Shown here one piece after another: positions 10,250-20,237 of a stretch of DNA of 64,000 bases. The translations under genes and the position numbers were made by a program. The number at the start of each line of letters is the position of its first letter. Position 1 is the stretch's first letter. Location of the stretch: NCBI RefSeq assembly GCF_000599885.1, contig NZ_JFGT01000005.1, positions 992,001 to 1,056,000 of the forward strand. The letters are read 5' to 3'. Source of the stretch: Pantoea sp. IMH. GTDB lineage: Bacteria; Pseudomonadota; Gammaproteobacteria; Enterobacterales; Enterobacteriaceae. The notes beneath the pieces are model-generated. The model did no database searches. It worked only from the letters and a program-made list of their open reading frames with translations, and was not told the DNA's origin.

Positions 10250-11614
10250 TCAAGCTGTCGCAACAAGCGCCTCCAGTTCCGGACGGCTGGTCACTTTACT
10301 GTCGATTTTGACGTAGGCGCTTCTCTCTTCCGGCACAATGAAAACGGACGATACGCCAGGCTGCGCCAGTAATTTTTGCTCAAGCTTTTTACTGTCGAGC
10401 GGTTTATCACCCAGCATAATCCGCAGGCTGCTGACATAAGGCGGCTCTTTCATGCTGGTGCTGACCAGCAGCCAAAGCGTAGCCACCACGGCGCCTGCCA
10501 TAAAAACGGTTTGCGCGTCGAAATGCCCGAACAGCCAGCCACCCATACTGCCGCCAATGGCTACGCCAAGAAACTGGCTGGTGGAGTAAACGCCCATCGC
10601 GGTGCCTTTGTAGCCTGCCGGAGACTCTTTGCTGATCAGCGAAGGCAGGATCGCTTCCATTAAATTAAAACCGATGAAGAAAAGCTGAACGCCGATAACC
10701 AGCGTCCAGAAATGGTTGCCTGCGCCCCAAAGAACAATCTCAGCGATCAGCATAAGGGCGACGCAACTGATAAATACCCGCTTCATGCGGCGTTTTACTT
10801 CGGCATAAATAATAAAAGGGATCACGCTGCAAAAAGCGATAAGCATGGTGGCGAGATAGACTTTCCAGTGCTGTTCGGCAGGGAAACCCGCCTGTTCAAA
10901 CTCCCCTGGAAGGGCAACGAAGCTCGACATCAGCAGGACATGCAGACACATAATGCCGAAATTAAGCTTTAGCAGCCGCTTATTTGCCAGCACGGCCCGG
11001 ATACTGCCTTTTACCATGCCCGACTCGCGATTAAGGACATGGTTTGGCGTGGAGGGCACGACGAAAAGCGTAATCGCTATGCCGCATAGCGCCAGCAGGG
11101 CGATCATCCAGAACAGCGCATGCAGCCCCAGGGCATGGGTAATAATAGGCCCCAGCACCATGGCGATAGCGAACGTAATGCCAAAACTGATGCCGATAAA
11201 CGCCATTGCTTTAGTACGGTTCTGTTCACGGGTTAAATCAGAAAGTAGCGCCATGACCGCCGCAGCAATAGCGCCGGATCCCTGCAGCGCACGGCCCAGG
11301 ATAATGCCCCAGATGGAGGTAGTGGAGGCGGCAATCACACTGCCAAGAACAAAAATCAGCAAACCACCCACAATAAGCGGCTTACGACCGATACGGTCAG
11401 ACATCAGTCCGAACGGGATTTGAAAGAGCGCCTGCGCCAGACCATAAATACCGATAGCCACGCCAATAAGCGTTTCGCTGGCACCCTGTAACGCCATGCC
11501 GTAAGTGGTAAGAACCGGTAATACCATAAACATTCCGAGCATTCGCAGGGAAAAAACTGTGCCCAAACCCCATGTCGCACGCAGTTCGACCGGCGTCATT
11601 TTATTATCTTTCAT
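10250..11614 (-). CDS. yajR: MFS transporter YajR with C-terminal YAM domain
   Basis: An inner-membrane major facilitator of unknown physiological substrate, structurally characterised in E. coli. The 454-aa product has twelve hydrophobic segments. The MFS motif A (GLMSDRIGRKP) lies between TM2 and TM3, and the LTREQNRTKAMAFIG loop is conserved. After about residue 385 comes the cytosolic ferredoxin-like YAM domain, ending in the conserved SAYVKIDSKV strand. The start MKDNKMTP corresponds to the E. coli start. It lies downstream of the cyo operon terminator on the same strand. Confidence 0.94.
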   Translation of the reverse strand: MKDNKMTPVELRATWGLGTVFSLRMLGMFMVLPVLTTYGMALQGASETLIGVAIGIYGLAQALFQIPFGLMSDRIGRKPLIVGGLLIFVLGSVIAASTTSIWGIILGRALQGSGAIAAAVMALLSDLTREQNRTKAMAFIGISFGITFAIAMVLGPIITHALGLHALFWMIALLALCGIAITLFVVPSTPNHVLNRESGMVKGSIRAVLANKRLLKLNFGIMCLHVLLMSSFVALPGEFEQAGFPAEQHWKVYLATMLIAFCSVIPFIIYAEVKRRMKRVFISCVALMLIAEIVLWGAGNHFWTLVIGVQLFFIGFNLMEAILPSLISKESPAGYKGTAMGVYSTSQFLGVAIGGSMGGWLFGHFDAQTVFMAGAVVATLWLLVSTSMKEPPYVSSLRIMLGDKPLDSKKLEQKLLAQPGVSSVFIVPEERSAYVKIDSKVTSRPELEALVATA

Positions 11615-11703
11615 TACTACCTCAGTTTATCTGGTGCACGTATTTTAGGTGGCGGGGCAGGGCGGGTAAAATAATACTTTTTAAGGAGTCGTAACAAAAA
11701 GAA

Positions 11704-11844
11704 AGGGCGTGAGATACCGATCTTATTCAACGCATTATCACTGCCAGCAGCGCATATTTTCCCGGTCAGCTTACGCATAAGCGCCGGGAATCACTCGCTG
11801 GCTGCCTGATACGGCGCCAATTATCTCGGGTATTCTCACGCCCT
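11704..11844 (-). terminator. cyoABCDE operon terminator split by an ERIC insertion
   Basis: On the minus strand, 18 nt after the cyoE stop, the arm AGGGCGTGAGA (+ strand 11834-11844) is complementary to TCTCACGCCCT (+ strand 11704-11714), which is followed by a U-rich TTCTTTTTG run. This is a normal intrinsic terminator stem, but its two arms are separated by about 119 nt. The intervening DNA is an ERIC-like element. Removing it would leave a compact 11-bp stem with a 3-nt TAT loop. Confidence 0.7.
11714..11834 (-). repeat. ERIC (enterobacterial repetitive intergenic consensus) element
   Basis: The stretch matches the remembered ERIC consensus in order and spacing: a terminal TACC..GATCTT..TTCAA block, a central hairpin CCCGGTCAGCTTACGCATAAGCGCCGGG-like core (11761-11788), then AATCACTCGCTGGCTGCC, and an AATTAT..GGGTAT end. 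Its outer ends are imperfect inverted repeats (GATACC / GGGTAT) bounded by TA, as known for ERIC insertion at TA. It lies between cyoE and yajR. The strand is nominal because the element is largely palindromic. Confidence 0.7.
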
Positions 11845-11861
11845 CAGGCAGGAGATCTGTA

Positions 11862-12749
11862 TTACCTGACCAGAGTCAGTAAATCGGATGAAGCGGGAGC
11901 CATAAAATCGACCGACATCATCACGCTCAAAGCGGTGATGGCGACAATCGAAAAGACAAACAGCTTACGGGCCCAGACGCGATCGTTCTGCGTCTTATAG
12001 CCTGAAAGTGCCATTCCCAGCCACCACACGCTGACCGCAGCGGCCACCACCAGATACTTATAGCCCGCATAACCCACCAGTGTCAGCATCAGCGTGGCCA
12101 CCATAAACGCCAGAATATAGAGCGTGATATGATTTTTCGCCACGGAAATGCCTTTAACCACCGGTAAAACCGGGATATTCGCTGCCTGGTAATCCTTAAA
12201 GCGGAAGATGGCAATCGCGTACGAATGCGGCATCTGCCACAGGCTAAAGATTGCCAGCAGGATTAACGCACCAGCATCAAACTGGTTGGTAACGGCACAG
12301 TAGCCGATAACCGGTGGTGCTGCGCCAGAGAGGCTTCCGATCAGGGTGCCATAAACGGAATTGCGCTTCATATAGAGGCTGTAAACGCCGACATAAACCA
12401 CAAAGCCCATTACCGCCAGCCACATGGCCAGCGGGTTAGCACCGAAATACAGCAACGCGAATCCAGCAATACCCAGAACGGTTGCGTAAACCAGTGAGGT
12501 TGTCGGAGACATGAGGCCTTTTACCAGCACCCGATTTCTGGTTCTCTCCATTTTTTTGTCGATGTCACGGTCGATGAAGTTGTTATAAACACAACCTGAC
12601 GCGACCACCAGCGAGACGCCGACTAAGGTGGAGAGGAACAGGGCATAGTCAATGCTGCCTTTAGAGGCGAGCAGGAATCCCCCGATAACAGAAATTAAAT
12701 TTCCGAAAATAATTCCTGGTTTCGTTACTTGTAGGTATTGCTTAATCAT
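11862..12749 (-). CDS. cyoE: Protoheme IX farnesyltransferase (heme O synthase)
   Basis: CyoE farnesylates heme b to heme O, the cofactor of the bo3 oxidase. The start ATG 12749 gives 295 aa against 296 in E. coli. The UbiA-family prenyl diphosphate/Mg motif is visible as [15 protein letters not shown] at 56-70, together with multiple transmembrane helices and the conserved YSLYMKR and FRFKDY loops. An upstream extension in the same frame would overlap cyoD and is not real. It is the last gene of the cyo operon. Confidence 0.97.
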   Translation of the reverse strand: MIKQYLQVTKPGIIFGNLISVIGGFLLASKGSIDYALFLSTLVGVSLVVASGCVYNNFIDRDIDKKMERTRNRVLVKGLMSPTTSLVYATVLGIAGFALLYFGANPLAMWLAVMGFVVYVGVYSLYMKRNSVYGTLIGSLSGAAPPVIGYCAVTNQFDAGALILLAIFSLWQMPHSYAIAIFRFKDYQAANIPVLPVVKGISVAKNHITLYILAFMVATLMLTLVGYAGYKYLVVAAAVSVWWLGMALSGYKTQNDRVWARKLFVFSIVAITALSVMMSVDFMAPASSDLLTLVR

Positions 12750-12763
12750 CACGAATAACTCGG

Positions 12764-13093
12764 TTAGTTGGGCATCATGTTGTAGTTGAGGTTCCACATG
12801 ATCCACAGCGAGCCAACAACAACGATCAGAATGATGATTGCGGAAAAGACAATTGCCACAAGGTTCCATCGTTCTTCAGATGAGGTATTGAGGTGCAGGA
12901 AGTAAACCAGATGCACCAGCACCTGGATTACCGCACAAACCACAACCACACCGATGATTGTTGCCTTAGAGGCGCCGCCATCCATAACCATCCAGAACGG
13001 AATCGCGGTCAGAATGATCGACAGGATAAAGCCGATCATATAAGACTTCACGCTGCCGTGCGAGGCGCCATGTTCGTTTGCTGAATGACTCAT
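12764..13093 (-). CDS. cyoD: Cytochrome bo3 ubiquinol oxidase subunit IV
   Basis: CyoD is the small three-helix subunit IV that assists assembly of the bo3 quinol oxidase in the inner membrane. The product is 109 aa from ATG 13093, the E. coli length, with the [17 protein letters not shown] helix, the [12 protein letters not shown] segment and the conserved [10 protein letters not shown] tail. The ATG shares one base with the cyoC stop (TAATG arrangement). Confidence 0.96.
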   Translation of the reverse strand: MSHSANEHGASHGSVKSYMIGFILSIILTAIPFWMVMDGGASKATIIGVVVVCAVIQVLVHLVYFLHLNTSSEERWNLVAIVFSAIIILIVVVGSLWIMWNLNYNMMPN

Positions 13094-13713
13094 TACATGG
13101 CTCCCATCAGGTAGACAATGGTAAATACGCAGATCCATACCACATCCAGGAAGTGCCAGAACAGGCTCAGGCAGAGGATACGGGTGCGGTTAGTGGCGGT
13201 CAGGCCGCGTTTGCTGATCTGATACATCAGAATCAGCATCCAGATCAGACCAGAGGTCACGTGCAGGCCGTGCGTGCCCACCAGCGTAAAGAACGCTGAC
13301 AGGAAGCCGCTGCGCTGAGGACCGAAGCCCTCGGCGATCAGGTGATGGAACTCATAGATTTCCATCGCGATGAAGCCCAGACCAAACAGGAAGGTCAGTG
13401 CCAGCCAGCTGTTAACGGCGCTTTTGCTGCCCTTATTCATATTGATGACTGCCATACCATAGGTAATGGAGCTCAACAGAAGCAGGGCGGTTTCAACCAG
13501 TACGAACGGCAGTTCAAAAATGTCTTTACCAGCCGGGCCACCAGCGATGTTATTGACCATAACACCGTAGGTGGCGAACAGGGTGGCGAAGATGATGCAG
13601 TCGCTCATCAGGTAGATCCAGAAACCAAATATCTTATTGGATCCTGCATCGTGATGGTGATGCCCATGCTTCGCATGGGCGTCCAGGTTTTCAGTCAGAG
13701 TTTCAGTTGACAT
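13093..13713 (-). CDS. cyoC: Cytochrome bo3 ubiquinol oxidase subunit III
   Basis: Subunit III of the heme-copper quinol oxidase, a five-helix protein that packs against CyoB. The 206-aa product (204 in E. coli) has a His-rich N terminus ([12 protein letters not shown]), the [14 protein letters not shown] first helix and the [11 protein letters not shown] motif. It overlaps the cyoB 3' end by 11 nt and abuts cyoD by 1 nt, consistent with tight translational coupling. Confidence 0.96.
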   Translation of the reverse strand: MSTETLTENLDAHAKHGHHHHDAGSNKIFGFWIYLMSDCIIFATLFATYGVMVNNIAGGPAGKDIFELPFVLVETALLLLSSITYGMAVINMNKGSKSAVNSWLALTFLFGLGFIAMEIYEFHHLIAEGFGPQRSGFLSAFFTLVGTHGLHVTSGLIWMLILMYQISKRGLTATNRTRILCLSLFWHFLDVVWICVFTIVYLMGAM

Positions 13714-15694
13714 TTTTCAGACCTGCTTTGCTAATTTCGTCAAAGTGCTGATTCTCGATTTTTTCGATCTCGGCAACGGGAACGTAATAATCAACGTCTT
13801 CATCGAAGCTCTTGATGACCCAGGTTGCGATCATGGCGATGAACGACAGACCGACCAGCCACCAGATGTGCCAGATAGCGGCAAAACCAAATATCATGCT
13901 GAACAGACCAATGATCAGACCCGCGCCGCTGTTTTTCGGCATGTGGATCTCTTCATAGTGATCAGGACGTTTATAGGCTTCACCTTTCTCTTTCATTTCC
14001 CAGAACGCATCGCGCTCTTCAATGACAGGCACTTCGGCAAAGTTATAGAACGGTGGTGGCGAAGAGGTTGCCCACTCCAGTGTACGACCGCCCCATGGAT
14101 CACCGGTCAGATCGCGGTTCTGTTCGCGGTCACGTACAGACACCCAGAACTGGATAACCTGGCAGAGCACACCACAGGCGATCAGCGCAGCACCGCCCGC
14201 AGCAACCAGCAGAAGCGAGTGGAACTGGGGATCGATATCCTGGCTCAGACGACGGGTCATCCCCATAAAGCCCAGCACGTAAAGTGGCATAAAGGCAACG
14301 AAGAAGCCGATGATCCAGAACCAGAACGCGCGGATACCCCATTTTTCGTTCAGGGTGAAGCCGAACGCTTTCGGGAACCAGTAGGTCACACCTGCAAAGC
14401 AACCGAACACCACACCACCGATAATAACGTTATGGAAGTGAGCGATCAGGAACAAGCTGTTGTGCAGTACGAAGTCAGCACCCGGCACGGCGAGCAGTAC
14501 ACCTGTCATGCCACCCACGGAGAAGGTGACCAGGAAGCCCACGGTCCACAGCATGGCAGAGTGCATCTGAATGCGGCCCTGATACATGGTGAACAGCCAG
14601 TTAAAGATTTTAACACCAGTCGGGATGGCGATAATCATCGTCATGATACCGAAGAAGGCATTAACGTTCGCACCGGCGCCCATGGTGAAGAAGTGGTGCA
14701 GCCACACGATAAAGGAGAGAATGGTGATAACCACCGTCGCCCAAACCAGTGAGGTGTAACCAAACAGGCGCTTTTTAGAGAAGGTTGCCACCACTTCGGA
14801 GAATACCCCAAAGACCGGCAGAACCAGAATGTACACTTCCGGATGACCCCAAACCCATATCAGGTTGACGTACATCATCATGTTGCCGCCCATTTCATTG
14901 GTAAAGAAATGGAATCCCAGATAGCGATCAAGGGTCAACAGCGCCAGCGTGACGGTTAATACCGGGAATGAGACAATAATCAGTACGTTAGTACAGAGTG
15001 ATGCCCAGGTGAATACCGGCATTTTGAACATGGTCATGCCAGGAGCACGCATGTTCAGAATCGTCACAAAGAAGTTAATCCCGGTCAGGGTTGTACCAAT
15101 CCCCGAAAGCTGCAGACTCCATATCCAGTAGTCGACCCCGACCCCCGGACTGTATTCCGCCCCCGAGAGCGGTGGATACGCCAGCCAGCCGGTCTGAGCG
15201 AACTCGCCCACACCCAGTGACAGGTTAACCAGCACTACGCCGACAGCCGTGAACCAGAAGCTCAGGTTGTTCAGGAAGGGGAAGGCCACATCACGCGCAC
15301 CGATCTGTAATGGTACAGCGATGTTCATCAGACCCACAACAAACGGCATCGCCACGAAGAAGATCATGATCACGCCATGGGCAGTGAAGATCTGGTCGTA
15401 GTGGTGAGGAGGTAGGAATCCAGCTTCACCCGCCGATGCCAGCGCCTGCTGGCTACGCATCATCACAGCATCGGCAAAGCCGCGCAGCAGCATGACGAAC
15501 GCCATGATGATGTACATAATACCCAGACGTTTATGGTCAACCGACGTCAGCCACTCGGTCCACAGGTACTTCCACTTACCGAAGTAGGTGAGTGCACCAG
15601 CAAGGGCCAAACCACCAAGAATGATGGCGGCAATCGTAACCATGATAATCGGCTCATGATACGGTACTGCATCAAGGGTTAATTTTCCCAACAT
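13703..15694 (-). CDS. cyoB: Cytochrome bo3 ubiquinol oxidase subunit I
   Basis: CyoB carries low-spin heme b, heme o3 and CuB, reduces oxygen to water with quinol electrons and pumps protons. The start at ATG 15694 gives 663 aa, identical in length to E. coli. Metal-ligand motifs are visible: the first heme His in [11 protein letters not shown], the CuB His with the cross-linked Tyr in WGHPEVYIL, the LHHFFTMG pair, and the paired heme His of [12 protein letters not shown]. Eight in-frame codons upstream of this ATG lack family counterparts. Confidence 0.98.
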   Translation of the reverse strand: MLGKLTLDAVPYHEPIIMVTIAAIILGGLALAGALTYFGKWKYLWTEWLTSVDHKRLGIMYIIMAFVMLLRGFADAVMMRSQQALASAGEAGFLPPHHYDQIFTAHGVIMIFFVAMPFVVGLMNIAVPLQIGARDVAFPFLNNLSFWFTAVGVVLVNLSLGVGEFAQTGWLAYPPLSGAEYSPGVGVDYWIWSLQLSGIGTTLTGINFFVTILNMRAPGMTMFKMPVFTWASLCTNVLIIVSFPVLTVTLALLTLDRYLGFHFFTNEMGGNMMMYVNLIWVWGHPEVYILVLPVFGVFSEVVATFSKKRLFGYTSLVWATVVITILSFIVWLHHFFTMGAGANVNAFFGIMTMIIAIPTGVKIFNWLFTMYQGRIQMHSAMLWTVGFLVTFSVGGMTGVLLAVPGADFVLHNSLFLIAHFHNVIIGGVVFGCFAGVTYWFPKAFGFTLNEKWGIRAFWFWIIGFFVAFMPLYVLGFMGMTRRLSQDIDPQFHSLLLVAAGGAALIACGVLCQVIQFWVSVRDREQNRDLTGDPWGGRTLEWATSSPPPFYNFAEVPVIEERDAFWEMKEKGEAYKRPDHYEEIHMPKNSGAGLIIGLFSMIFGFAAIWHIWWLVGLSFIAMIATWVIKSFDEDVDYYVPVAEIEKIENQHFDEISKAGLKNVN

Positions 15695-15698
15695 CGTA

Positions 15699-16625
15699 TT
15701 ATTCCTCGGCTCCCGCATGAGAGGCTTCGCTCATGTCCATGCCTTCGTGACCAGACATGTCCATTTTCCCGTGGTTCATCTTGAATTTGCCAATAATCTG
15801 CTTGAACAATTCAGGATCTGCCGTCGAGAAGAACTCAACCGGATGGTTTTCGCTTGGCGCCGCCAGTTTTTCGAAATCTTCCATCGTCATCAGCGTATTA
15901 GGTGATTCCTTGGCTTTCGCAACCCACTGATCGAATGTCGCATTATCAGGGGTGGCAATCGCTTTGAACTTCATACCTGAGAAGCCGCGACCACTGAAGT
16001 TAGATGAAATACCGTCGAACGTGCCGGGCTCATTCGCAATCAAATGCAGTTTGGTCTGCATACCTGCCATCGCGTAAATCTGGCTACCGAGGGTAGGGAT
16101 GAAGAATGAGTTCATAACGGAGTTAGATGTAATCTTGAAGTTCACGGGGGTGTTTGCCGGGAACGCGATCTGGTTAACTGTCGCAATACCCTGTTCCGGG
16201 TAGATGAACAGCCATTTCCAGTCCAATGCGACCACATCAATCTCCACAGGCTTCACGTCGGAAACCAGCGGCTTGCTTGGCTCCAGCGCGTGGGTTGATT
16301 TCCACGTCAGGATAGCAAGGAAAACGATGATCAAAATGGGCACAGTCCAGACCACGGCTTCCACTTTATTCGAGTGTGACCAGTTAGGGCTGTATTTCGC
16401 ATTGGTATTGGATGCCCGATATTTCCAGGCGAATACCACGGCCATCAGGATTGCGGGAATAACGACGATCAGCATCAAGCCAAAGGCTGTCAGAATCAGC
16501 GAACGTTGCTCCAGTGCAATCTGTCCTTTGGGATTTAACAATGCACTATCACAGCCACTTAACAATAAAGTGCCTGCAATTAATGACAAAATCCCCAAAC
16601 TTTTATTGTATTTCATGAGTCTCAT
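15699..16625 (-). CDS. cyoA: Cytochrome bo3 ubiquinol oxidase subunit II (lipoprotein)
   Basis: CyoA is the membrane-anchored subunit II that carries the quinol-binding region but, unlike cytochrome c oxidases, no CuA. The 308-aa product has a lipoprotein signal with LLSGC (Cys25) and two membrane helices, then a periplasmic cupredoxin-like domain. The usual CuA Cys ligands are absent, as in quinol oxidases. The C terminus is Met/His rich. It is the first gene of the operon cyoABCDE. Confidence 0.97.
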   Translation of the reverse strand: MRLMKYNKSLGILSLIAGTLLLSGCDSALLNPKGQIALEQRSLILTAFGLMLIVVIPAILMAVVFAWKYRASNTNAKYSPNWSHSNKVEAVVWTVPILIIVFLAILTWKSTHALEPSKPLVSDVKPVEIDVVALDWKWLFIYPEQGIATVNQIAFPANTPVNFKITSNSVMNSFFIPTLGSQIYAMAGMQTKLHLIANEPGTFDGISSNFSGRGFSGMKFKAIATPDNATFDQWVAKAKESPNTLMTMEDFEKLAAPSENHPVEFFSTADPELFKQIIGKFKMNHGKMDMSGHEGMDMSEASHAGAEE

Positions 16626-17194
16626 TTAACGACCTCAATGACAAGGGCTCTATTGTCGTTTAAGTGTGGCGGCATTTTACGGGAAGGTTTCAGTACTGTA
16701 AACCAGCAACAGCTTGTGTCAGCACGGTGTTGACACCTTTTGCAAACACTGTCACAGATGTTGCCAGAGGTGATAAAAAATGAATATTAGCAAAGGGTTG
16801 CCTTCAATATAACAAAAAACCGCAAAAATCATCCAGTGAAAAACCGCGCTGCTATAACCAACAAAATTAGCGCCCAAACATTTAACATATCCGCATCATT
16901 TGCGTGATGAAAATTAAACAATAATAATTACGCACCGGTTTTATCCCCTATTTTCCAAAGCAGGTTGCATTATAAAACCTTTATGAAAATAGTTGGAAAT
17001 CAGGAAATAGCAACCGGTGTAGCGGTTATCAACATTTGCGCATGAAAACGCCATTATGACACTTGCATCCCAAAAATCCGCAGTGTTGTTACATTTATGT
17101 TGAAAAAGGCCTTTTTCCGCGACGGGCTGTAGAAAGTTGCCCGTGGCGAATAAAGGCCGTTTTATCCCTTTGATTGAGCGATTAAATCACCGCC
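16626..17194. other. Long AT-rich regulatory region between ampG and cyoA
   Basis: A 569-nt gap between the ampG stop and the cyoA start, both on the minus strand. It should contain the cyo operon promoter, which in E. coli is oxygen- and carbon-controlled through ArcA, Fnr and Crp. I see AT-rich stretches and several -10-like hexamers but no convincing full promoter or operator. GGGC/GCCC stems and a GAAAAAGGCC palindrome at 17102-17117 lie downstream of ampG without a T tract. No credible ORF was found. Confidence 0.45.
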
Positions 17195-18673
17195 TCAGCG
17201 CGATGGTGTTCGTCTCTGCGCCAGATAATCCAGCGTTGTGCCCAGTGCTACTCCTCCCAGCGCCACAACCAGCGCGACGGAAAAGAGCAGACTGAGCATC
17301 AGATCGATAGCCAGCCAGCCGAGAAGATCAGGTATCAGCAGAATAAGGCCTGCACCCGCCACTAAAGCACCTGTTTTCAGCAGCCGGGTAGCCCAACTAT
17401 AGGCACCGGGCCAGCGCGTTCGTGGTGTAAAGGTGCCGGTTTTCTGAGCATCATCCAGGGTTTGCCGACAGCCCAACAGGAGTAGCAAGCCTGGAAGCGC
17501 TGCGGTGACGGAGAACGCGTAAAAGGCAGGCCAGCCCCAGGATTCAACGAACCAGCCGGCAACGGGGCCAACATAGACGCGGCCCACGGCGGAAAGCGCT
17601 GAGAGCAGGGCAAACTGCGTGGCGGAAAATGACTTGTTACAGAGCGTCATCAGTAGTGCCACGAAGGCGGCAGTGCCCATCCCGCCGCAGAGGTTTTCAA
17701 CAAAAACCGCCACGGCCATGCTGTAGATATTTTTATCCGTGACTGAGAGCACCCAGTAACCCAGGTTGGACACCGCCTGAAAAATGCCAAACAGCAGTAG
17801 GGCACGAAACAGGCTCAGCCGCTGCATTAACAGGCCGCCATAAAGCGCGCCCACAATGGTCGCGACCAGGCCCAGCGTTTTGTTTACCAGACCAACGTCA
17901 CCGGCATCAAAACCAACACCTCTGATCAGAAATATCGTGGTCAGACTTGCTGCAAAAGCATCGCCCAACTTGTAAAGGACGATTAACGACAGAATCAGCC
18001 ACGCGTTGTTACGATTAAAGAAGTCCTTAAGGGGAGCGATAACCGCCTGCTCAAGGCTGTGCGGTCTGGCAATGCTATCTTCGGGTTCTTTCGCCATCAG
18101 CGTCGCGATAACGCCAGGGACCATCATTGCGGCCATCAGCCACCAGATGGCCTGCCAGCCCAGAAAACGATCTGCCAGCCAGAGCGCCAGCCCTCCGGAA
18201 ACCAGCATCGCCAGACGATAACCCAGTACGCTGATTGCCGCACCACTACCACGCTCTTCCGGGGGAAGAACGTCCGTTTTCCATGCGTCAAAAACGATAT
18301 CCTGCGAGGCCGAGCAAAAAGCGACCAGCACCGCCAGCGCTGCCAGCAGCGTCAGATCGTGCGACGGCTGCATAAAGCCCATCAGGGCGATGCCCACAAT
18401 CAGCAGAATTTGCGTGACCAGCAGCCAGCCACGACGCCGTCCCAGAAAAGGCGGCGTGTAGCGATCCATAAGCGGCGACCAGAGAAATTTGAAAACGTAT
18501 GCCTGGCCCACCAGGGAAAAAAAGCCAATGGTTTTGATGTCCACATTCTCGACGGCCATCCACGCCTGCAGCGTACCAGAGGTGAGCGCCAGCGGCAGCC
18601 CGGAGGCAAAACCCAGGATCAGAAGAAGGGCAGCATTACGCTGGGTAAAGATGCGGATGTATTGGCTGGACAT
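17195..18673 (-). CDS. ampG: Muropeptide transporter AmpG
   Basis: AmpG imports anhydro-muropeptides from the periplasm for cell-wall recycling and feeds the inducing signal for AmpC beta-lactamase. From ATG 18673 the product is 492 aa (491 in E. coli), beginning MSSQYIRIF, with MFS-type transmembrane helices and the conserved LTSGTLQAWM, DIVFDAWKTDVLP and LLMTLCNKSFSATQFAL blocks. A 35-residue in-frame extension upstream has no counterpart. It lies 46 nt downstream of yajG on the same strand, as in E. coli. Confidence 0.96.
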   Translation of the reverse strand: MSSQYIRIFTQRNAALLLILGFASGLPLALTSGTLQAWMAVENVDIKTIGFFSLVGQAYVFKFLWSPLMDRYTPPFLGRRRGWLLVTQILLIVGIALMGFMQPSHDLTLLAALAVLVAFCSASQDIVFDAWKTDVLPPEERGSGAAISVLGYRLAMLVSGGLALWLADRFLGWQAIWWLMAAMMVPGVIATLMAKEPEDSIARPHSLEQAVIAPLKDFFNRNNAWLILSLIVLYKLGDAFAASLTTIFLIRGVGFDAGDVGLVNKTLGLVATIVGALYGGLLMQRLSLFRALLLFGIFQAVSNLGYWVLSVTDKNIYSMAVAVFVENLCGGMGTAAFVALLMTLCNKSFSATQFALLSALSAVGRVYVGPVAGWFVESWGWPAFYAFSVTAALPGLLLLLGCRQTLDDAQKTGTFTPRTRWPGAYSWATRLLKTGALVAGAGLILLIPDLLGWLAIDLMLSLLFSVALVVALGGVALGTTLDYLAQRRTPSR

Positions 18674-18719
18674 ACAAACCTTAAAACAAAGCCCGCCGGC
18701 AAGGGCGGGCAGTGACAAA

Positions 18720-19298
18720 TTAACGGGCGTTTTGCTTAATAAACTCGTGGATGCTGGTGTCCTGAGCCATATCGGCAATCACATCACTGAGAGTGGCGTT
18801 CACCGCATTAGTAATCTTGGCATTATTGGCGGAGAAGGCGCCCTCGACGCTGTACGTCTGGCGATAGTTTTTCACCTGTTTATTACCGTTCTTCGCCGTG
18901 GCAATAATGGAGATATCCGCTTTGGTGGTAATGCTGTAGCGCACGCTGCCCTGGGTAACGTCAGCGTAGAGGTTGTTCAACACAATTTGCAGGTTAACCG
19001 CACCGTCTGGTCCAATCATATAGCCACGGGCGCCCATCTGCTTCTCGAGCACTTCCTGAAGCAGGAAGCGAAGATCGCGGGAGGCCGTCAGGGTAACCAG
19101 CTGACCATCACGGTTCACTTTAGCCAGCGCCTGATCGCCTCGCTGATCGGCACCGTTGATGCTGATAGTGACGCCCATCAGGCTTGGATCCTGCTGCGGC
19201 AGTTCGATTTTAGGTAAAATAGTCAGGGTATTGTTTTTGCTTGCACAGCCAGCCAGCACAAAAACGGCCAGCAGAGGTAAAATGAATTTTTTTAGCAT
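18720..19298 (-). CDS. yajG: Outer-membrane lipoprotein YajG
   Basis: A lipoprotein of the YajG family with no settled function. In E. coli it sits in the yajG-ampG operon next to bolA. The 192-aa product equals the E. coli length, with signal peptide and lipobox VLAGC (Cys18). The LPQQDPSLMGV and SRDLRFLLQEVLEKQM segments are conserved, as is the C-terminal SIHEFIKQNAR. The residue after Cys is Ala, which favours sorting to the outer membrane. Confidence 0.94.
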   Translation of the reverse strand: MLKKFILPLLAVFVLAGCASKNNTLTILPKIELPQQDPSLMGVTISINGADQRGDQALAKVNRDGQLVTLTASRDLRFLLQEVLEKQMGARGYMIGPDGAVNLQIVLNNLYADVTQGSVRYSITTKADISIIATAKNGNKQVKNYRQTYSVEGAFSANNAKITNAVNATLSDVIADMAQDTSIHEFIKQNAR

Positions 19299-19601
19299 GC
19301 TTATTTTCTCAATAACAAAAGTGATGTGGGGCTGACAAAACTGCCGACATCATAACATTGCCAGAAACAAGAGGAAGCCCTGATAGTGCGTAAATTCATC
19401 GCCTTGCACTTTTAGCCCGGCACTGCGACGCAGCTGGGAACGTTTATGTGATATCACCGGATTGCACCGTAGCGGGAGGAAATGCACAGTAGCGCGACTG
19501 GATGTGCAGAAATATTTGCTTACCAGGGTCGGATGTAGCACGAAAACAGGCTAATATTTAATGGGATGGGGCGCATCTCAAGGTCTTAGAGGAGTATGGG
19601 T
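19299..19601. other. Divergent promoter region yajG / bolA
   Basis: A 303-nt region between divergent yajG and bolA. In E. coli this interval carries the growth-phase (sigma-S, gearbox) promoter of bolA. Here a TAATAT at 19552-19557, about 45 nt before the bolA start, could be a -10 but has no recognisable -35, which would fit a sigma-S-type promoter. The open frames in it are not family members. Confidence 0.4.
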
Positions 19602-19916
19602 ATGATCCGCGAACAAATAGAAGAAAAGTTGAGAACGGCGTTTACACCTGTGCACCTTGAGGTGCATGACGAAAGCTATCGCCACAACGTGCCTGCGGGG
19701 TCGGAAAGCCACTTTAAAGTTGTCCTCGTCAGTGACCACTTTATCAATCAGCGTTTTCTTATGCGTCATCGCGCTATCTATAGCGAACTGGCGGAAGAGC
19801 TGGCAGGAAGCGTTCACGCACTGGCATTGCATACTTACACTGTCAAAGAATGGGAAGGATTACAGGACACCGTACCTGCCTCACCAAACTGTCGTGGTGC
19901 CGGAACTCTGGCCTGA
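19602..19916 (+). CDS. bolA: Transcriptional regulator / Fe-S partner BolA
   Basis: BolA is a stationary-phase morphogene that binds DNA and forms Fe-S-bridged complexes with monothiol glutaredoxins. The 104-aa product has the BolA core, with [18 protein letters not shown] and the FxxxxxxxRHR..Y helix followed by HALALHTYT, where the conserved His residues lie. GAGGAG at 19589-19594 is 7 nt from ATG 19602 but only 1 nt from the ATG at 19596, so the later ATG ([10 protein letters not shown]) is chosen, matching E. coli. Confidence 0.95.
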   Translation: MIREQIEEKLRTAFTPVHLEVHDESYRHNVPAGSESHFKVVLVSDHFINQRFLMRHRAIYSELAEELAGSVHALALHTYTVKEWEGLQDTVPASPNCRGAGTLA

Positions 19917-19937
19917 TCGTCCACGCTGTTTTTCCAG

Positions 19938-19962
19938 GCGGCCTGCGGGCCGCTTTATTGTT
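19938..19962 (+). terminator. Intrinsic terminator of bolA
   Basis: A stem GCGGCC / GGCCGC with a 4-nt loop is followed by TTTATTGTTT, 21 nt after the bolA stop. Confidence 0.65.
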
Positions 19963-20049
19963 TACGGCTAAAAAAGTCGTCATCGTCCATTTTTTCCGCT
20001 TTTCCCGTAAAAATCCCTGCTGTTAAGCCCATGTGATGGACGTGTAGCC

Positions 20050-20078
20050 TCGACTCGCTTAAACGTTGTCGCTATAAT
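20050..20078 (+). promoter_or_regulatory. Sigma-70 promoter of tig
   Basis: TCGACT (20050-20055) and a perfect TATAAT (20073-20078) are separated by 17 nt, about 160 nt upstream of the tig ATG. This implies a leader of roughly 150 nt. The region between bolA and tig (19917-20237) otherwise contains only the bolA terminator and no gene. Confidence 0.6.
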
Positions 20079-20237
20079 GCTGCGTCTATTTTTCCGGAAT
20101 GTCTTCGGGACGCTTCTGGCAACAGGGAACGCGGTTCTGACATCAGAGGCCGTCCCGGTTCTTAGATTCCATGCTGCTTCACAGGAAGCGAAGTGGGTCT
20201 GAAGTTGACCGAGCACGTGATTTTTTGAGGGTATAAG

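Noticed and set aside
13745..14752. 335-codon open frame antisense to cyoB
   Set aside because: Lies wholly opposite conserved cyoB. Its composition (Asp/His/Gln-rich) is that of a reverse-strand shadow.
17102..17117. 16-bp palindrome GAAAAAGGCCTTTTTC downstream of ampG
   Set aside because: Short, low complexity and without supporting context. Not convincing as an operator or terminator.
16626..17194. Fur, Crp or Fnr sites in front of cyoA
   Set aside because: Only half-sites were seen (for example a single TGTGA). No full dyad matched well enough to report.
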